Below are positions 31,987 through 43,804 of a DNA stretch of 64,000 nt, piece after piece. The notes beneath the pieces are model-generated. The model saw nothing but the letters and a program-made list of their open reading frames with translations, ran no database searches and was not told the DNA's origin. Source of the DNA: Benincasa hispida (lineage: Eukaryota; Streptophyta; Magnoliopsida; Cucurbitales; Cucurbitaceae); assembly GCF_009727055.1 (NCBI RefSeq), contig NC_052360.1, positions 68,534,608 to 68,598,607 on the forward strand, given 5' to 3'. The position numbers were made by a program, and so were the translations under genes. The number at the start of each line of letters is the position of its first letter. Within the stretch, counting starts at the first letter, position 1.

Positions 31987-33024
31987 TGATAAACTGCAAG
32001 AGCACGCATCAAACTATACTATAGATTAAAACAACCATGGTCGAGTATCGTCCTCAAGAAATCGGTTTGGATATACTCTTAGCTATTTAGAGACTGTTCC
32101 AATTTATTTAGAGAACTGATATGATGAAAATAAAGTAAACTAATCCTAAGAAAGCAAGTAAAGTAATCAAGTAAGTTGATTTTGAACAAAGAGACGTCCT
32201 CATCAACAACTTTTATTGTCAACCTAACTATTCACGTGAAAGCTTAACAATGATCCAATGTTAAACATACAATCTTTTCAAATTGAACATTTAACTTAGC
32301 ATGCACTGAAGATCGATTAATGTAAAAGAAGTACGATACATTGAACAACAATCAAGTTCAAAATATATCCAAAGAAAATCTAAACATTAACTCAAAAACC
32401 CATAAACTAGTTCATTAATATACCCTATAATTAATAAGTTTATACCTAGTATGGCTTCCACATACAGAACCATAGCTAGAGTGCAGAAGTGTAAAAAAGA
32501 ATCAAAGACACAAGAGGGAAAGAAAGACATTATCCGACATTTTGGTCCCGTCTCCAAGACAATCAATGCCCTCCAATCGACTCTGGTACCAAGGATTCTT
32601 TGAAATCCACTGAGAACTCTCTCTTGGCCTAAAAACTCCAAAACTCAATATAGTGACCGGCTAAAAATCCTAGACTACATAGGACAAAACTGTCATATGT
32701 GAATTGGCGCCGCGGTGAAAAAACTCATCTGCTAAGTTTGTGCCACAGCGTCATGGCATTGCTATGCTGTGCAGCGTGCGCGTTTGGTCCTCTATTGCAG
32801 CATCGCGGTGCCACCCTAAACCCCTCTCAATTTAGGGCGCTACACATAGCACGGTGGAGATTTAACCCTTTCTTGTCTTTATGTGCCCAAAATTTGTTTT
32901 TTTCGCTCTATTGAACTCCAAATCTAACTCGTTTTTTTCTCACATCCTGAAATTCACTAGCAAATTACATGATCAAATCTTATAATATTAAGTAAAAATC
33001 ATTCTAAACATATAACAAGTTATG
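31987..33024 (-). mobile_element. Athila-type LTR remnant (family E-like), minus strand
   Basis: It starts TGATAAACTGC and has the minus-strand U5 motif AGGACGATACTCGACCATGG (complement at 32036-32056), equivalent to the 'cgaccc...acttacc' block of the other Athila-type LTRs. A GC-rich block with 'ggcattgctatgctg' (32754-32830) resembles 57620-57930. The right end near 'aacaagttat' (33015-33022) may be the hairpin half. Boundaries are approximate. Confidence 0.4.
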
Positions 33025-33658
33025 AGACTTGAACTGTTATTTTTATGCTTATTTTTGTATATTTGGTAGGAACCAAGCAATAAGAGCAAACTAAAGTGTT
33101 TGAATCGAAAATGGAGCAAATTGTTACATAAAAATCATTGAAATCAAGTGAAGTGAAGTGAAGTAGGAAATCCTTTAGGTATGAGTTCAGATCTTCTGAA
33201 GGATTCTCAAAGGCACTATCTCAAACCATTTGGATCAATCCAGGCTTCAGCTGAAAGTTATTTGTAGAGAAATGGGTTTATACATTATCCCAATCTGTTC
33301 AGTAGAAAACACAGGCTTGAAATAATTTTTTATTACCTTTGGCTCTTCCAATTGATTCTTAACCATTTGTTGGTCCTGTCTAGCTCTTTGAACCACCCTT
33401 TAATTTCTTCTACAAGTACGCTCTCTTTCAAGATCGAAAGATATTAACTCTATTGCCCTAACTTTATGTGCATACACCATGTGGAATAGTACCCAAAAAA
33501 AAAAAAAAAAAAAAAGAAAGAAAAAAGGAAGAAAACAAAAAACAAATAAGGATAGAATATCTACAAAAATAATCAAAGAATTAAAATGAAAAAAAATAGA
33601 ATAAACAAATTAGAAAATGTATGTGCAATGGTTGACAATTTGATATGCTATTTTGTAG
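33025..33658. other. Unassigned sequence with a poly-A tract
   Basis: No clear gene. A minus-strand stretch (33440-33330) reads VEEIKGWFKELDRTNKWLRINWKSQR without a stop, but I recognise no family. A 21-base A run lies at 33495-33515. Confidence 0.35.
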
Positions 33659-33749
33659 GTGTGTCACCCATATATGATATTTTACAAATATGCAAAAACT
33701 TCAATCTGGATTTTTGTTTATTTTCTATTCCATATTTTCCTTGAAGAAT

Positions 33750-34060
33750 CAATTCATAAAGAGAGAGAGAAAGATAAAGAGAGAAAAATAGAGAGAGTGA
33801 AAATGGAGAGAGTAGCGAGAGAGGGATATCGGCGACTGGCGACTGGACATGTGGCGAGACTACAACGGTCGACGGAGGTAAGCGGCAGAGGAGTGGTTGA
33901 CGGATTGTACGGATGTCAAAGGGAGATAAGAAAGATAGAGAGAGAAAAAAATGGAGAGAGAAGCGGTGGAAGACCAGCAACCGAACATTGCGGCGAGGCT
34001 ACGATGGTCGACGAAGACGTAGTGACAAAGGAGTGACCGGTGGCAAATGGTGTGGATGAT
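33750..34060 (+). repeat. Purine-rich repeat, two diverged units
   Basis: GAGA-rich stretches each lead into a block with 'atggagagag' and 'ggcgagrctac', then 'ggtcgacgragg' (33803-33880 and 33951-34012). The plus strand is open from 33659 to 34036, but the composition (Arg/Glu-rich from GAGA) and internal repetition argue against a real protein. Confidence 0.5.
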
Positions 34061-34134
34061 AAAGAGAGATGTTGGAGGGGAGGGGTTTGTTGCATGCAAA
34101 GAAGTTTTGGGATTTTTTTAAAAAAATTAAATCA

Positions 34135-34560
34135 AAATATCATTATCAAGTATATCAACAGTATATTAGTCAAGTGTTTCATCAATATAAACAAGTGCAT
34201 CACTATCGGTTTATCAATATTATATCAGTTAGGTGTATCAATAATATAAATGAGTGCATCATTATTAAATTTATCAACAATATATCAGTAAGTGTATCAA
34301 CAATATATCAATCAATTGTATCAACAATATAAAAGAGTACATCATTGTCAAGTTTATTAGCAATATATTAATCAAGTATATCATTATCAAGATTGTTAAC
34401 AGTATAAACGAGTGGATGATTGACAAATTTATCAGTAATATCAGTCTAGTGCATCATTATCAAGTATATCAAATATATCAGTCAAGTCATATCAATCAAG
34501 TATACCGAGTGTATCAAATGTATATTAGTAGTGCATCAAACGTATCAAGTGCATATCAGT
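34135..34560. repeat. Minisatellite of 'caagtrtatcaacaatatatcagt' type
   Basis: Degenerate units of roughly 25-30 bp built on TATCA and AAGTGYATCA recur at least twelve times. All frames consist of simple peptide repeats. Confidence 0.7.
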
Positions 34561-34801
34561 TTGAGGGCATTTGCGACATTTTACTTCTTTAAATATGGGT
34601 TGGACTTCGTTTTTTTTTTTTTCATTTTTGTAAACAATAAATATATGGGCTATGAGCCTACTTGATTTGTCATTTTTGTAATTCTCATAATAAAATGTGT
34701 ATATATATTTAAAAGAAATATACACATGACTATTAAAAAAAGGAAAAAAATTACAAAAACAATATCTAGAAGGAAAATATATAAGAAAATGTAAAGAACA
34801 C

Positions 34802-35877
34802 TGTTGAAGGAGAAATTTTGGACCAATCACAAATTGTCACATCATTTACTAAATTAATGACGAAATTCCAAATAATTAAATTTAGGACTAATTAGAAGTA
34901 GCCATGTGCCCCGAATTGAAGTTGAAAACATAAATTTGCCAATTCCAATGATGCCACATGTTTTCGTCTTAACCGTTGGATCGAATAGAATTAATTTGGT
35001 TCAATTTGATATTATAATTTGGGCTAAAGTCCCATTGAGCCCAAAAATAGAATTAATTTGATCCAAATATCAAATTAGGCCCAAATTCAACTAATTGGGC
35101 CCAAAGGGAAGCCCATGGACCAACTAAGCCTAAGCCCACGAAGCCCGCCAGGGAACTCCATGAATAGAGGAGCTTTCTCCATTTGTGGGGGTCGGCAACT
35201 CTACACTCTGAGGACCTTGAGAGAATTCTCCCAACAATCAGAAGACGTCCTAACTTCTGAAGCTGGCCACACTTGAACCGAGAGAGACAAGAATTCTTCC
35301 AAGACTCCATGCTTAAGAACATCCACCCACTTCGCTTCTATACATCAACATACACATTCAACCGAGAAAGAATCAGAGGATCAAGTACTAGATATCGAAC
35401 CACATCACATTGCATCAACGTTAACATCTACATCAACTTAAGTTTAACTCCACGAAATACGTTTCTTCGAAAGCCTCGTGCGTATATTGATCCTCTAAGA
35501 AGATCATCAAGCCCAAAGGTCGATCATCCAAGAAGATCATCAGGCCCAAAGGCCGATCATCCAAGAATACCAACAAACCCAAAGGCCAATCATCCAAGAA
35601 AATCATCAAGCTCAAAGGGCGACCATCCAAGAAGATCATCAAGCTTGAAGGCTGATCATCGAAGAAAATTATCAAGCCTAAAGGCCAATCATCCAAGAAG
35701 ATCAACAAACCCAAAGGTCAGTCATCTAAGAAGATAAATGAACTTAAAGATTAAAGTTTATTTTAAACGCATCCAAGAATTATATATTAAAGATTGTGCT
35801 TGCTATACTAAAATCAATACAAATACAAAAGTTCACATTCCATGAAACATGTTTCCCCAGAAACCTCGTGTGAACTA
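34802..35877 (+). mobile_element. 5' LTR of the Tat-like element
   Basis: It starts TGTTGAAGGAGAAATTTTGG after AACAC and ends near CCTCGTGTGAAC. It carries the 33-bp tandem repeat array at 35496-35735. The 3' LTR copy matches from 46237. Confidence 0.85.
35496..35735 (+). repeat. 33-bp tandem repeat inside the LTR
   Basis: Around seven to eight units of 'aagaagatcatcaagcccaa' followed by 'aggccgatcatcc'. Since 33 is a multiple of three, every frame is an 11-residue repeat (RRSSSPKADHP in one frame). The 3' LTR has fewer units (46936-47055 and 48731-48885). Confidence 0.9.
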
Positions 35878-35898
35878 ATTGGCATGTCTAGTGGGACA
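35878..35898 (+). promoter_or_regulatory. Probable primer binding site of the Tat-like element
   Basis: TTGGCATGTCTAGTGGGACA follows the LTR end. The form TTGGC...TGGGAC fits a tRNA-complementary site, but it is not one of the two types seen elsewhere in the window and I cannot assign the tRNA. Confidence 0.5.
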
Positions 35899-35947
35899 TC
35901 TCTACCTCTCATCTATCTCTTATTATCTAAGCAAACAAATCAACAAA

Positions 35948-36602
35948 TGACACCAAATAAAGTTACATCCAAAGCTACTGCTACAAGCAACTTCTACATG
36001 GGACCTGTCATCCTTAGTCACTTAAAGAAGATTCTGTATGATCAAGAATAAGGCTCTGTCACTATGGAGAAAATTTGGGAACAGTTGATGGAATTTTCTA
36101 AAGGTGGGATCACCATTACAAAAAATCCCTTGTTTGACAACTCTACTTCTACTTCTGATTGATCAGAGAAAGAATCACACTTTAATATAGTGTATGATGG
36201 TTGATGTAACGGCTGAGTCGGTCATGACAAAGATGGAGAGGAAGATAAATTTCCTAATGAAAACTATAGAGGAGCGAGATCATGAAATCGTTACCTTAAG
36301 AGAATAGATGCAGCCTTGTGAAGCTGTTGAGTCGAGTCAAACTCCTACTATTAAAGCCAATAACAAAAGGAAGACCGTGTTGCAGGAAAACCAATCAAAA
36401 CAATCAACTTCTGTTGCCTCCTTGTTAATCTAGCAACTGCAGGATATGATCACCAACTCCATCGAAGTTCAATATGGAGGCCCGTCTCAGATTTCTTTTA
36501 TGTACTCCAAGTCATACACTAAGAGAATCGACAACTTGAGAATGCCTGCTGGGTACTAACCTCTAAAGTTCCAATAGTTTAATGGAAAGGGCAATTCAAA
36601 AC
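35948..36602 (+). pseudogene. Gypsy gag of the Tat-like element, segment 1
   Basis: Reads MTPNKVTSKATATSNFY, MEKIWEQLMEFSKGGITI, MMVDVTAESVMTKMERK-like helical sequence, EERDHEIVTLRE, LQDMITNSIEVQYGGP and YSKSYTKRIDNLRMPAGY, then FNGKGNSK at the insertion point 36602. Several in-frame stops (for example about 36050, 36160, 36307) make it dead. This is the N-terminal coiled-coil part preceding the capsid. It continues at 37963 after the solo LTR. Confidence 0.8.
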
Positions 36603-37957
36603 TGTTGGGTTTTATGTCCTAAAACTCGTGGTTTGTAAACAATGAAAGTTATTTTAAAAATTCAATAATTTTTATTGAATATATGTATAACTTATTAGAA
36701 GTCCTATAAACCTAAAAGACCCATGACTATTATATGAGTATTTGAACATTATGTGGAGACATAAAAGTGGATTGGGTTCGAGTAAATAGTCAAAATGATC
36801 TATAGTATATGAATAAGGTTGGGTGCCTTATTCTGGTAGCACTATTGGATGCGGCCTACTCTGTAATTATTACCAAGAGTTGTAAAGTGCTACAAACAAA
36901 GGGATCCTAATTCGTACATGTTATAACATGTGGATTGGGGGTGTCCTGTACAAATCGGTTTGTATAAGATCGGACCACGAAATCAGTCACTCTTATTTTA
37001 TAATGTTGTTTACTATTTAAAACTGACTATTTCAAAGTGATGACCTAGGTAACATGACCTTAATCTTGAGCTAACTATGAACTTCTGTTTACTCAGGATT
37101 ATCCTTAGATTTGCATAGGTGAGAGTTGGCTCAACAACATCGGCTCAATAAATCTCCATTTCAGGGGTAAGACCGGGTAGATAGTTGGGGATATAGGATG
37201 AAAGAAGGAATTCATTCCTACCCACTTTTAGCGATGATTTAAATATATAAAGGTGGATTTATGTAAAATTAATTTAATATTTGATATTAAATTAATTAGA
37301 ATTAATTAAATTATTTAAATAATTATTTATTAATTTTATTAAAGAAATTAATTTTGCAAAATTAATTTTGCAAAATTAATAATATTTTCAATTTTAGAAA
37401 TCAAATTGATTTTTGAAATCATTTTGGTAAAAATTGAAAAAGTTTGAAAAACACAAAAATGAAATTTTGTTTTTTCCAATTACACCTTCAACTAGCTCAC
37501 ACAAAACCCATTTCATTTGGCTTCAATAACTCCAAGCATGAGCTGCATCTCATGCAACCATCTTCTTTGCATGAAGGTCCTGTAATATATTGAGAAGATT
37601 GGAGTGGAATTGAGGCATGCATCTATAGAATTTTGTTGAAAAATTCGGTTGAAGAAGTTGTTCTTCAAATAGGTTGTAGTAGTGAGTTCTTCTCATAGTT
37701 CCCTTCATTCGGGATTATTTTGAGTCCCACAACTCAATCTAAAGCTCCAAGAGAATAGTGGGGAAGATCTTGTGGTGCTCTACAACAATATTTGGAGAAT
37801 TTTGCAGCTGAGAATCAAGATTTCAAGAAATTCTACAAAGGTATGGCTTGAAACCCTCTTGTTTTAGTATGAACATGCTTTAGTTACTGCCAAAATTAAT
37901 GAATTAAAGTGCTTATTGATCCTTGTTGCTTCTACTACTTGCTGATATATTCCAACA
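36603..37957 (+). mobile_element. Solo LTR (family F) inside gag
   Basis: TGTTGGGTTTTATG...ATTCCAACA, 1355 bp, flanked by AAAAC (36598-36602) and GAAAC (37958-37962), a 5-bp target duplication with one change. Removing it rejoins the gag frame as NSK-QRIVHFIETYENAG. A related LTR lies at 59007-60988. Confidence 0.92.
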
Positions 37958-37962
37958 GAAAC

Positions 37963-38689
37963 AACGTATTGTTCACTTCATCGAAACCTATGAAAATGCA
38001 GGATCCTGAGGAGACTTGCTAGTCAAGCAATTCGTTCGTACCTTGAAAGGAAATGCTTTCGATTGGTTACTATTCTAGAGCTGGAAGTGTTTGACAGTTG
38101 GGAACATTTAGATAGAGAATTCCTCTACCACTTTTATAGCATTGGGCGTATCGTCAGCAACATGGAGCTGACAAGCACCAAGCAACAAAAGGGAGAGCTA
38201 GTCATTGACTACATCAATCGATGGAGAGCCCTAAGTCTGGATTGCAATGATAGGCTTATTGAGTTGTTCACAGTGGAGATGTGCACCCAAAGTATGCACT
38301 GGGAACTTCTCTACATCCTACTAGGCATAAATCCTCATACGTTTGAGAAGTTGCCAACACGCACTCATGGCATGGAGTTGAACATCCCTAATAAGGGACC
38401 TAAAAATTTTCTAGTCCATGAAGGAAGAAAGCACAAGAATAAAACCAAGGGCACTAAAAAGATCGTGGATAGTGCCACTAATGAAACTATGACCATTCAT
38501 GCAACCCCAATGAAATATTCCTCCAAAGGAAAACAAACAAAATTTGAAAGAATATACAATAAGGATGAGAAATGTCGCCTAACTCTTAAAGAAAGAGAGA
38601 AGAATGTATATCCATTCCCTGATTCTGATGTTGTGGACATGTTGGAGCAACTACTAGAGAAGAAACTTATTTAGCTACCAGAATACAAG
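37963..38689 (+). pseudogene. Gypsy gag of the Tat-like element, segment 2
   Basis: After QRIVHFIETYENAG and a frameshift it continues RQFVRTLKGNAFDWL, then an open frame of 203 codons (38063-38674): LEVFDSWEHLDREFLYHFYS, GELVIDYINRWRALSLDC, EMCTQSMHWELLYILLGI, LTLKEREKNVYPFPDSDV, VDMLEQLLEKKLI. This is the capsid and following linker of a gypsy gag. A stop at 38672 separates LPEYK, after which the next insertion starts. This is among the better preserved coding segments in the window. Confidence 0.88.
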
Positions 38690-39350
38690 TGCTGGGGATT
38701 AAATTAGGTCTTTGATATGTGTTAATGGTCATGTATTGATCATGCAATGGTCTGAAGAGTATGCATTAAGTGTGTATACGATAATCATGTGTTGGCTTGA
38801 AGAGTATGGTTAAGTGTGTATACAATGATGATGTGCTTCTGTCAAAAGTTTTCTTGCTCTCTTACCAAGTATAACAAGATTGCAAGTTTCTCAAGATGAT
38901 CCGACGTCGAACACGGGGACTTGCAACTAAAAGATGAATGTAAGTGATGTGTTTGAGGCGGGGAATAAAATACAAAGAAAGAAGTTAATTAACATGGGTT
39001 ACTCCTACTCCTAGCTAAATAGAATGAACAATTGAAGTTTAACTATGAGAATCAGTAGAGATGTGACAACTGTTAACGCATAATAAGATGCATGGAGAAG
39101 TACGGTTAAGGAGAAGACATCACCAAGCCCTTAAGTTCGGTCACAAGGGCAAGTCCAGCTCGCCACACATGCGCATCGCACACCCCTCAGTGGTCAGCTA
39201 CACATGTCATATCTCTATAACGCATGATTAATATTGCGTTGAGTATAAGATTGTTCCTATCTCTAGGAATACTTCTTACTTTGCTTAGTGAGTTCCACAA
39301 CTACTTACCCTCTTGGGCAGTTGGTTATTTCCTACGAGTGATCAGAGATG
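38690..39350 (-). mobile_element. 3' LTR (truncated) of the nested 2.9 kb element
   Basis: TGCTGGGGATTAAATTAG matches TGTTGGGGATTAAATTAG at 40204, and the two stay colinear through 'caagtataacaagat', 'gatccgacgtcgaacacggg' and 'agctcgccacac' to about 39250, after which they diverge. The 3' boundary is therefore a deletion point. Confidence 0.75.
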
Positions 39351-40184
39351 CGGTAAAAAAAGTTTGAGCAGAGGTTTGCATGCAATAAAAATTAGAATGT
39401 CAAACTATTGAAGAAGCTACTAAAAGGAAGTGAGCCATGCGACTTTTAGTGAGTGGATTTAGCGAATTTTCATAGGTATCATCATGGATGCTAATTTATC
39501 AACGCAAAAGAAGGCAGATAGGCAAAAAGGAATTTCAAAAGGACAACGCATGAAAGATAACAAGAAAAGAATAGATGCGGGCAGAATGGTGATCACATCA
39601 ATACTTAGAATTCATGCGAAAGAAGTCATAAATCAACCAAAAGGAGATAATTCTTAGAATTCATGTGTTGGATAAAGGAGATAATTCTTCTTTTGAAAAG
39701 AAGTAATCTCAACACACTACATCCAAGAAAAGCAACCAAAAGGAGAATTGCAACACACCACATCCATGAAAATCAGCCAAAAATCCAAAACAACAGGAAT
39801 CAAATAAATCAACTAAAGAAGTTAACTAGGAAAGCAAAGAAAAGATAGAGTATAAGATGTCCCTAAAGGAATTTAGAGTGAAGCCACCACAAGGACTCCT
39901 CAATATAGAGGATCAAACTTGCCTGCTTAGGTCAAAGGACTCGTTGTCTCGACCACTAGAGCTTCCAGCAATCATCGACCACATGACAGTTATCATGCTC
40001 CTAAGACTACTTCCAGCTCATACGACACATAGCCTTTCGATCTCAGGGTAAATATTGAATTCAAGCGCAACACCTTTACTTAAATACTGTTTGCAACTTA
40101 GTCGCACAAGCTACAATACGCCTAAGATAAAAAGGGGGCCTGCTAAAACACATAACTAAACAAACTATTAGATCTTAAGTCCCT

Positions 40185-40203
40185 GGTAGCGGCGCCAAAA
40201 ACT
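40185..40203 (-). promoter_or_regulatory. Primer binding site (tRNA-Asp type) of the nested element
   Basis: The plus strand reads CCTGGTAGCGGCGCCAAAAACT before the LTR start, differing at few positions from the tRNA-Asp 3' end. Confidence 0.8.
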
Positions 40204-41630
40204 TGTTGGGGATTAAATTAGTTTGTTGATATGCATTAGTGGTCATGCGTTGATCAATGGTTTGAAGAGTATGGATTAAATGTGTATGTGATGATCACTG
40301 GTCTGAAGAGTATGCGTTAAGTGTGTATGCGATGATCATGCATTCTTGTCACAAGTTTTCTTGCTCTCTCGCCAAGTATAACAAGATCGCAAGTTTTTTT
40401 AGATGATCCGAGGTTGAACATGGGAACTTGCAACTAAAAAAGGAATGTAAGTGATGTGTTTGAGATGGGGAATAAAAATACAAAGAAAGAAGCTGATTAA
40501 CATGCGTTACTCCTACTTCTAGCTAAACAGACTGAACAATTGAAGTTTTAACTATGAGAATCGATAGTGATGCGGCAACTGTTAACGCGTAATAAGATGC
40601 ATGGAGAAACAGGGTTGGGGAGTAGACATTGCCAAATCCTTAAGTTTTATTGCAAGGGTAATCCCAGCTCGCCACACTTGCACATCGCACACCTCTCAGT
40701 GGTTAGGTACATATGTGATATCTCTATGATGCATGATTGAGTATCTGATAACTCTTGCTATCTGCACTTAGCTCATGGCGGTGGAAGAAAAAATGATAAA
40801 ATAGAAGAGGTTAATGGAAATGATAATGAAGGAACTAAAGAGATGCATTGATTAAAAAGTATATTAATGTCTTAAACCAAAATGTAATACAATATAGAGG
40901 TGAGAAGAGAAAGTTGGAAGGCTAGATGTAGGTAATATCTTGCTTCCATCAGATGTGTGTCAAGGCTGCCGGTGGTGCAATGGATGAGCTATGGAGTAGC
41001 CCCTCTCTAGCTCTATCTCCGGTGAAGCTCCAGTCATTAATCGGAGGAAGTTGTGGAAATGAAGAACTCTCAAAGAAATTCTTGCTCGTACTCTTGTTTG
41101 TGATCACAAGAATCTGCTCAAGGTAGAAGTCCCGGATGCTTGAACTTGGGCTCCAAGGCTCTATTTATAGAGCCAAATGCTGACAACTTTGATTCTGAAT
41201 CACCGACATTACTGACACGGTAGGTGAGAATGCCAGCGCTGCATCATGGTTTGACTACTTTTCAGAAGGTTTGCTGAGTAGCTCAGATATCATGCATTCA
41301 TATTTGTTTCTTCTAAATGATTAATGCATTCCACCAACTCTTTGCAATCACACTTCTATTACGGTTATCATTGTGTAGTTGCGGCAGTGCATGAGACTAA
41401 CTTTTCTTCAGTGAGATCATCGCATGCGATGGACTCCTATAATAACTACAAAAATAGACATTTTGATGTAAGATAACGCATGATATGGGATTAGCGGGAA
41501 TTTTTAGTCTAAATCAACACAAGTTCATTATTTCACTTGAATTCTTAGTAATATCAACGCATGTTCTACTCAACAACCCTCATTATTCTAAGTAAAAGGC
41601 TACAATAACTTGAATTTTTACAAGCTATTA
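40204..41630 (-). mobile_element. 5' LTR of the nested 2.9 kb element
   Basis: 1427 bp from TGTTGGGGATT to AAGCTATTA (the expected CA end has changed to TA). TATA-like CTATAAATAG on the minus strand at 41161-41170 lies in a short palindrome. Confidence 0.82.
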
Positions 41631-41635
41631 ACAAG

Positions 41636-42760
41636 CGACTGGAACAAGCAAGAAAAGTAGATGATCCTAACTACTGCCAGTATCATCGAGTCATTAGCCA
41701 CCCAGTGGAAGAGTACTTTGTGTTGAAGGAGCTAATTTTGAAGTTCACTCGTGAAAAGAAGATTGAACTAGATTTGGATGAAGTAGCTCAAACAAATCAC
41801 GCCACAATAGTGACGACTTCAAGTGTTACAACACCGTATGCGTCTTATAATCTAAGAGAAAACATGATCCAAATTGGTTCCAACAAGTGATTCAAACAAC
41901 AGACTCCCAGAAGAGAGATAAACCTGTTGAAGATAACGACAAAGGGTGGATCCTCGTGACTCGTTGAAAGAGAAGACAACCAAATTCCACCCAAAAAAGT
42001 CGCGCTACTATCAAAGCTGTAGAAGAAGGAATAAGATTCATAAAAAGAAAGGCAAAAAGATGGCATGGAAGCCTAAGTGTGCTAAAGAAGAAGAAAAAGA
42101 CTTCCCTAAACTTTGACGACCGGTTGGCAGAATTTCTCCCAAGAAGCTTCCTTGATAATCATCCAGATTAAGTACCATAAGTTATTGCATGTCATGATGT
42201 CAGCATAGCAGAAGTCGACAACAATCATATAACTACTGAAGAAGTCGATGATTTAAAAGAAATTTAGCAAAGAATTTCTATCTTTGATCGTATCAAGCTT
42301 TCAACTACTCGATCTTTAGTCTTCCAAAGATTGAGTATGGTCAAGATAAAAGAAGAAAGCTAATGTCCAACGTTTATTGCAACTCGAACTACAACTTTCA
42401 AGAGGCTAAGTATCTTCACATCAAAGAAAGATCGACCTTCAATATCTACTTTTGATCGTCTTAAGATGACAAGCGTTCGACATAAAAAAAAGATGTAAAC
42501 CTTGAAGGTAAGACCATTTCATGAAAAAAATAGTGACAAGAAGATTCATAGTCATGTCTTTTCATGTAGGAAGAGGAAGTTGTCTATTGATATAAATACA
42601 AAAGGTTCCTTGATGGTGAAGCCAAAGTTGATCATATTGACGAATCATACAAATGAAGAGGATGATTGAAGCCATGATAAAATAAGAGCTTCTGAAGTTT
42701 AATTGTAGAAGCTCCATATCACAATAACCTAAATTGCATGGTACTCCTAGCCCCCATGAG
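41636..42760 (+). pseudogene. Gypsy gag of the Tat-like element, segment 3 and decayed C-terminal extension
   Basis: Starts RLEQARKVDDPNYCQYHRVI and SHPVEEYFVLKELILKFTRE (41636-41760), a Cys/His-containing segment (C-x2-Y-H...H) that follows the capsid in this gag type, then KIELDLDEVAQTNHAT. After about 41890 it breaks up, but traces such as RPVGRISPKKLP, STTRSLVFQRLSM, KRLSIFTSKKDRPSISTF and NTKGSLMVKPKLIILTNHTN remain until about 42660. Between these traces the aspartic protease expected in this type is missing, and no RT follows. Confidence 0.75.
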
Positions 42761-43655
42761 TTTTAAATGTGAATGACTCAAAAAAAAAAAAAAAACTTTT
42801 GAACTATGTTATAACTTGATCCCTGTTCATTATAAAGGGTACATAGGCAGCTTGAATAAAATGTCAAGTTTAGTCCAACAAAAAAAAAAAAACATTTGAA
42901 CTACGTTATGACTTGATCCCTTTCTTCAAGAATACGTAGGCAACTTAAATAAATTTCAGTTTTGTCTATCAAACACTTTCACACAAAAAAATAGGAGTGA
43001 CATAATCACTCTATGTGTGACAAAATTGATGTTGTCCATTCTCACTAAGGAATTCAACTCTAAACTAAAGATGTTCATCTCTACTGGAGACAGTACAATA
43101 AATTAAAGAGGTTTATCCCTACTGGGGGGAACACAACAAATTGAAGATGTTCATTCCTACTAAAGATGTGATATAACAAATTGAAGACACATATAGTGTG
43201 CAAGATACTACATAGGTTGGATGCGTACAATAAGGTCTTCGCTAGAAAATTCAATCATTTTTCTGCTTGCTTAAATAAAGAAGTAGTGTTGAGCATTGCT
43301 TATTCCAAGTTTCAGAACCTATTTGTCCAATGTTCGACTCTTCGTCTTCAACTATAAATGTTCTTCAAAATCAAGTATAGAGGTTTTGTCGATGCTTCTT
43401 AAAATTCAAATTCGAAGGATTTCTGTATGCATCGTTTTGTCATCAATATTCGGGCTTCGCTCATATGAAGTGGCATTCTAACCTCAATGTTTGTGTGGCT
43501 CAACTCACTTCCCTTGCTCGAGATCGGAGGCTTCGACGATGCATCTTCAAAATCAAGTGTGAAAGATTCATCGATTCTTATTCAAATTCAAGTGCAGAAG
43601 ATTCACTAGTCCTTTATCAAGCTTAAGTTTGGAGGATTTGTAGATACTCCATCTT
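42761..43655 (+). mobile_element. Non-coding interior of the Tat-like element
   Basis: Contains a duplicated block: 'gaactatgttataacttgat' (42801) and 'gaactacgttatgacttgat' (42898), each preceded by an A tract (42780-42796, 42881-42891) and followed by 'aaggg/agaat-tacrtaggcarctt'. No gene recognised. Confidence 0.6.
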
Positions 43656-43804
43656 CATGCTCAAGTTTGGAGGCTCTGTGATGCCATCATCATACTTAAG
43701 TCGTGAAATCAAGCTTAATGCGAAAGAAAAAAAGTCAGGTCCGATGTGGAGGGTGGAAAATCAAGTCCGATGTAGCTGGTTAAAAGACAGATATTTACTT
43801 CATC

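Larger units (their letters stand above)
38690..41630 (-). mobile_element. tRNA-Asp-primed LTR element, internally deleted, minus strand
   Basis: ACAAG flanks both sides (38685-38689, 41631-41635). The 5' LTR on the minus strand is 40204-41630 and begins after the primer site at 40185-40203. The left LTR (38690 to about 39350) matches its first 550 bp and is then truncated. The roughly 850 bp interior has no recognisable gag or pol. The right end CAAGCTATTA and TATA box at 41163-41170 resemble Athila-type family B. Non-autonomous deletion derivative. Confidence 0.85.

Noticed and set aside
33330..33440. Possible exon reading VEEIKGWFKELDRTNKWLRI on the minus strand
   Set aside because: Short, no recognised family, no supporting splice structure or neighbouring coding sequence.
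33659..34036. 125-codon plus-strand frame
   Set aside because: Composition follows GAGA-rich DNA and contains two copies of one repeat; the opposite strand is also open (33648-33980), and no domain is recognisable.
35273..35737. 154-codon plus-strand frame in the LTR
   Set aside because: Most of it is the 33-bp tandem repeat, which is open in several frames and on both strands; the position spans LTR sequence.
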